Below are positions 6,984-9,130 of a stretch of DNA of 9,130 nucleotides, piece after piece. The notes beneath the pieces are model-generated. The model was given only the letters and a program-made list of their open reading frames with translations. It was not told the DNA's origin and searched no databases. Where the stretch lies: the NCBI GenBank assembly GCA_013152695.1, contig JAADFV010000036.1:1-9130 (forward strand), in the 5' to 3' direction. Origin of the DNA: Chloroflexota bacterium. Its GTDB lineage: Bacteria; Chloroflexota; Anaerolineae; J102. Within the stretch, counting starts at the first letter, position 1; every line of letters starts with the position of its first letter. The position numbers and the translations under genes were made by a program.

Positions 6984-7763
6984 ATGCAATCTACTTCCCC
7001 TCCGCCCACCCCTCTCGTCCATGCACTCGATCGTGCCGGCACCCGTATTGCCTCCTGGATGGTGCGGCATTGGCTGTTGGTCGTACTGAGCTTAATTGGA
7101 TTTTGGAATCTTCTCCCCTGGTTGGCGCCTCTTTTTATGCACCTGGGCCGGGAGCTACCGGCACGGGCCATCTATTTTGTCTACGGATTTTTCTGCCACC
7201 AGATGCCACAACGTTCCTGGTTTCTGTTTGGCCCGCAATTCACCTACAGTAAGAATGACATCCTCATGGCAATGAATGGCACGATTACTCCCGTGATCCC
7301 CCGCAGCATGAGGGTTTTTATTGGTACACCCGAAATGGGCTGGAAGCTGGGCTGGTCGGACCGGATGGTGAGTTTTTATGGGGGATGGTTTCTGGTGGGG
7401 CTGGCGTATGCGGTCGTACGCAAACGCTGGCGGGGTTTAAGCTGGCCCTGGGCTCTGCTTCTGTTGCTGCCGTTGGCCATCGACGGGGGCACGCATTTGC
7501 TCAGTGATCTGGGCGGCCTGCGCGAAGGCTTCCGTGAGAGCAATGCCTGGCTGGCTACGCTAACCCACAACACCTTTGCCCCCGAATTCTACGCCGGCGA
7601 CAGCTGGGGTTCGTTCAATAGTCTTGCCCGCTTGCTGACCGGAATCCTCGGCGCAATCGGACTGATCGGTTTTGCTTTTCCGATTTTAGAAGACTCGATC
7701 GAGCAAGAACTGGTTGCAAAGGCAGAGCAGACCGACAGTGCGCGTTACGCACGCCCATCATGA
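6984..7763 (+). CDS. DUF2085 family multi-pass membrane protein
   Basis: A 259-residue integral membrane protein. Hydrophobic segments lie at about 29-53, 129-145, 154-172 and 214-235. The DUF2085 hallmarks are the CHQ motif (Cys71-His72-Gln73) followed by MPQRSWFLFG, the central W-x-D-R-x-x-S-x-Y-G-G-W block (124-135), and P163-LAIDGGTH171 at the end of the third segment. The usual second-site CxRC motif of this family is replaced here by a long segment without Cys (about 79-123), including a GTPEMGWKLGW stretch. The function of the family is unknown; the conserved Cys/His suggest metal or haem chemistry in the membrane, which is inference. No good ribosome binding site is visible, and the start is only 12 bases after the cytochrome stop, consistent with coupled translation. 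Confidence 0.82.
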   Translation: MQSTSPPPTPLVHALDRAGTRIASWMVRHWLLVVLSLIGFWNLLPWLAPLFMHLGRELPARAIYFVYGFFCHQMPQRSWFLFGPQFTYSKNDILMAMNGTITPVIPRSMRVFIGTPEMGWKLGWSDRMVSFYGGWFLVGLAYAVVRKRWRGLSWPWALLLLLPLAIDGGTHLLSDLGGLREGFRESNAWLATLTHNTFAPEFYAGDSWGSFNSLARLLTGILGAIGLIGFAFPILEDSIEQELVAKAEQTDSARYARPS

Positions 7764-8065
7764 TGAAAATAATCTGCGCACAGACCATCTGTAGCCCGGA
7801 AAACCTGTAAACCGGAAAACCGGGATGGAGCGGCACCGCCCCAACCGTCCTGGTTTTCTGGGCTCCTGATTTACTGGCCTACTGTGGGTCTACATTGATA
7901 TCAATCTGCGTCCACTTTGCGAAGCATGTACCGGAAGCACACTGATCTCTCCACCTTCATCAATTCTTTACATTTGCTTCAAGGATCCGACACATGCGCC
8001 TGCTATGCTATAGACAGCTTGAAACTACAAGCAGCCCTTTGAACGAACTTAAGGAGAAAGATAAC
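7764..8065. other. Gene-free spacer with inverted and direct repeats
   Basis: About 300 bases without a credible gene. The first 100 bases hold two copies of CCGGAAAACC (7796-7805 and 7812-7821) and a matching downstream arm at 7852-7864, described separately. The rest shows no recognised RNA. An in-frame ATG at 7994 exists but has no ribosome binding site. TATAGA and TATGCT words at 8004-8014 lack a good -35 partner, so the PspA promoter is not located. Confidence 0.5.
7793..7864 (+). repeat. Inverted repeat with duplicated left arm
   Basis: AGCCCGGAAAACC (7793-7805) pairs with GGTTTTCTGGGCT (7852-7864) over 13 positions with one G-T. The inner copy CCGGAAAACC at 7812-7821 can pair with the same right arm, so two mutually exclusive folds are possible. 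It may be the end signal of the cytochrome/DUF2085 transcript; no T run follows. Confidence 0.45.
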
Positions 8066-8767
8066 ATGAGTCTTATTAATAGATTCCGTGCCATATTTGC
8101 CGCCAAGGCAAACACCGTTGCCGATCAATTGGAGAATCCCAAAGCAAACTTGGACTATAGCATGATTAAATTAGAAGAAACCCGACGTGAACTGAGTCGT
8201 GGCCTGATCGAGGTTAGCGCTGCCAGACGGCGCCTGGAAGGCCAACGCCAGCAACTGGCGAATGCAGCAGAACGTTATCAGCAGCAGGCTCAGGCGGCTG
8301 TTACTGCCGGTCGAGATGACTTGGCCCGTATCGCCCTGCAACGCAAGCAGGATGTAGAAGCCCGCGTTACTGAGCTTGTCAGCGGCATTGCCGGCCTGGA
8401 ACGCCAGGAAGCAACTCTCAAGGAAACACAGCTCAAACTCGAACGCCGTATTGCTCTTTTCCGCTCCAAGAAAGAAGAACTTAAGGCGATTCATGATTCG
8501 GCCAAGGCGCAACTACGGGTGCAAGAATCCCTCAGCGGCGTCTCAGAAGACCTCGCTGATGTGGGCAACACCATCCAGCGGGCCGAAGCCCGCATTCTGG
8601 AAATGCAATCCCGTGCCGACGCCATCGATGATCTCGTCGCTCAGGGCATTCTCCAAGATGTTCTGGAGCCAGAAACCGATGACATCGAACGCGAACTGAC
8701 ACGCATCGGCCGTAATCAGGCCATCGAAGAAGAGCTGAGTCGTCTCAAAGCGACACCAGTTGCCTGA
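8066..8767 (+). CDS. pspA: PspA/IM30 family envelope-stress protein
   Basis: A 233-residue protein. The start at 8066 is preferred over the in-frame ATG at 7994 because AAGGAG at 8051-8056 lies 9 bases before it and because MSLINRFRAIFAAKAN is the standard family N-terminus. That first stretch is an amphipathic helix that binds membranes, followed by the family block LENPKANLDYSMIKLEE. The remainder (about 40-215) is nearly all helix with long heptad-like coiled coils rich in Arg, Glu and Gln, as in the helical hairpins of PspA and Vipp1. Known members coat and protect the cytoplasmic membrane and form rods or rings like ESCRT-III proteins. No PspF or other phage-shock regulator is in the window. 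Here it may respond to envelope damage, for example from copper, but the link to the locus is positional only. It is followed by a hairpin and a small unknown gene. Confidence 0.93.
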   Translation: MSLINRFRAIFAAKANTVADQLENPKANLDYSMIKLEETRRELSRGLIEVSAARRRLEGQRQQLANAAERYQQQAQAAVTAGRDDLARIALQRKQDVEARVTELVSGIAGLERQEATLKETQLKLERRIALFRSKKEELKAIHDSAKAQLRVQESLSGVSEDLADVGNTIQRAEARILEMQSRADAIDDLVAQGILQDVLEPETDDIERELTRIGRNQAIEEELSRLKATPVA

Positions 8768-8789
8768 TTATACCCAATTCAACAATTAT

Positions 8790-8836
8790 CCGGCGTGGAG
8801 GCCTAGACCTCCATATGGTCACATCCTCCACGCCGG
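8790..8836 (+). terminator. Perfect 12-bp stem-loop between pspA and the next gene
   Basis: CCGGCGTGGAGG (8790-8801) and its exact reverse complement (8825-8836) flank a 23-base loop. It starts 22 bases after the pspA stop and ends 9 bases before the AAGGAG of the following gene. No T run follows. It may dampen read-through or stabilise the pspA message rather than end it. Confidence 0.5.
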
Positions 8837-8860
8837 TTCACTTGCAAGGAGATAGTAATT

Positions 8861-9130
8861 ATGTGTGGTGGACACCATATTGTCGGAAGTCTGATCGACG
8901 GCGCTGTGCGAGAATCTCGCCACAGCCATTACGACCAGCGATACGAATATCGGGCCTCACAGCCCAGCATTGCCCAGGAAGTCAAACTCCTCTACGCGCA
9001 GGGGGTCATCACCTCTGCCACTTACCACCGCTTACTGGAAATGGCGCAAAGCGGTGAACTGAGCGCCGATGATCTGGCTCGCGTGCGCAGCAGTGGCCAG
9101 ACCGTCGCCCCGGCTCAGGCAACACCTGCC
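8861..9130 (+). CDS. Unknown protein starting MCGGHH, with SHOCT-like helical segment (3' partial)
   Basis: Ninety codons are visible with no stop, so the gene runs off the right edge. AAGGAG at 8846-8851 lies 9 bases before the ATG, which supports this start. The protein opens MCGGHHIVGSLIDG, a Cys-Gly-Gly-His-His cluster that could bind metal. Residues about 38-65 (IAQEVKLLYAQGVITSATYH, then RLLEMAQSGELS) resemble a SHOCT-type short helical motif, in which a GxIT turn joins two helices; this likeness is by eye. The C-terminal visible part is Ala/Thr/Pro-rich, like a linker. It follows pspA in the same direction, so it may be a PspA partner, but I do not recognise a family. There is no signal peptide. 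Confidence 0.75.
   Translation, partial: MCGGHHIVGSLIDGAVRESRHSHYDQRYEYRASQPSIAQEVKLLYAQGVITSATYHRLLEMAQSGELSADDLARVRSSGQTVAPAQATPA

Noticed and set aside
7994..8065. Upstream in-frame start for PspA
   Set aside because: It lacks a ribosome site and would add 24 residues not typical of the family; the start at 8066 has AAGGAG and the standard N-terminus.
8815..9057. Plus-strand ORF in another frame at the right end
   Set aside because: Begins inside the hairpin loop without a ribosome site and overlaps the better-supported gene at 8861.

Overview
The window is a compact, single-strand (+) block of bacterial genes. The overall character is that of a Gram-positive-like or monoderm-style bacterium with lipoproteins, membrane-anchored single-haem cytochromes, a DUF302 protein, a DUF2085 membrane protein and a PspA homologue. 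This mix would suit a Chloroflexota-type bacterium, but that assignment is inference from gene style only; no taxonomic marker is present.

Region 1 (about 2-1640) holds an unusual acidic, extremely methionine-rich protein, whose 5' end lies outside the window, followed by a lipoprotein cytochrome c that also has Met-Met pairs next to its haem motif. A perfect 16-bp hairpin lies in the spacer downstream (1757-1795).

Region 2 (1940-3490) holds a DUF302 protein, a lipoprotein rhodanese (extracytoplasmic sulfurtransferase) and a LuxR/NarL-type regulator with a degenerate receiver domain and no histidine kinase nearby. Region 3 (3555-6401) holds an unrecognised 198-residue protein and a CopB-type (P1B-3) copper-exporting ATPase with a long His-rich N-terminus. 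The two genes share a 21-nt upstream element with a co-varying dyad.

Region 4 (6498-7763) holds a membrane-anchored single-haem cytochrome c and a DUF2085 multi-pass membrane protein, separated from the ATPase by a 17-bp hairpin. Region 5 (8066-9130) holds a PspA/IM30 envelope-stress protein and the start of a small unknown protein beginning MCGGHH that runs off the window, with a 12-bp perfect hairpin between them.

The most economical reading is an envelope copper-handling locus. CopB would move copper out of the cytoplasm, the Met-rich protein and Met-rich haem lipoprotein would bind or redox-process Cu(I) outside the membrane, and the DUF302, rhodanese and cytochrome/DUF2085 genes would be accessory sulfur or redox functions. 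PspA would guard the membrane. Only the ATPase gives direct family-level evidence for copper; the rest is inferred from composition and neighbourhood.
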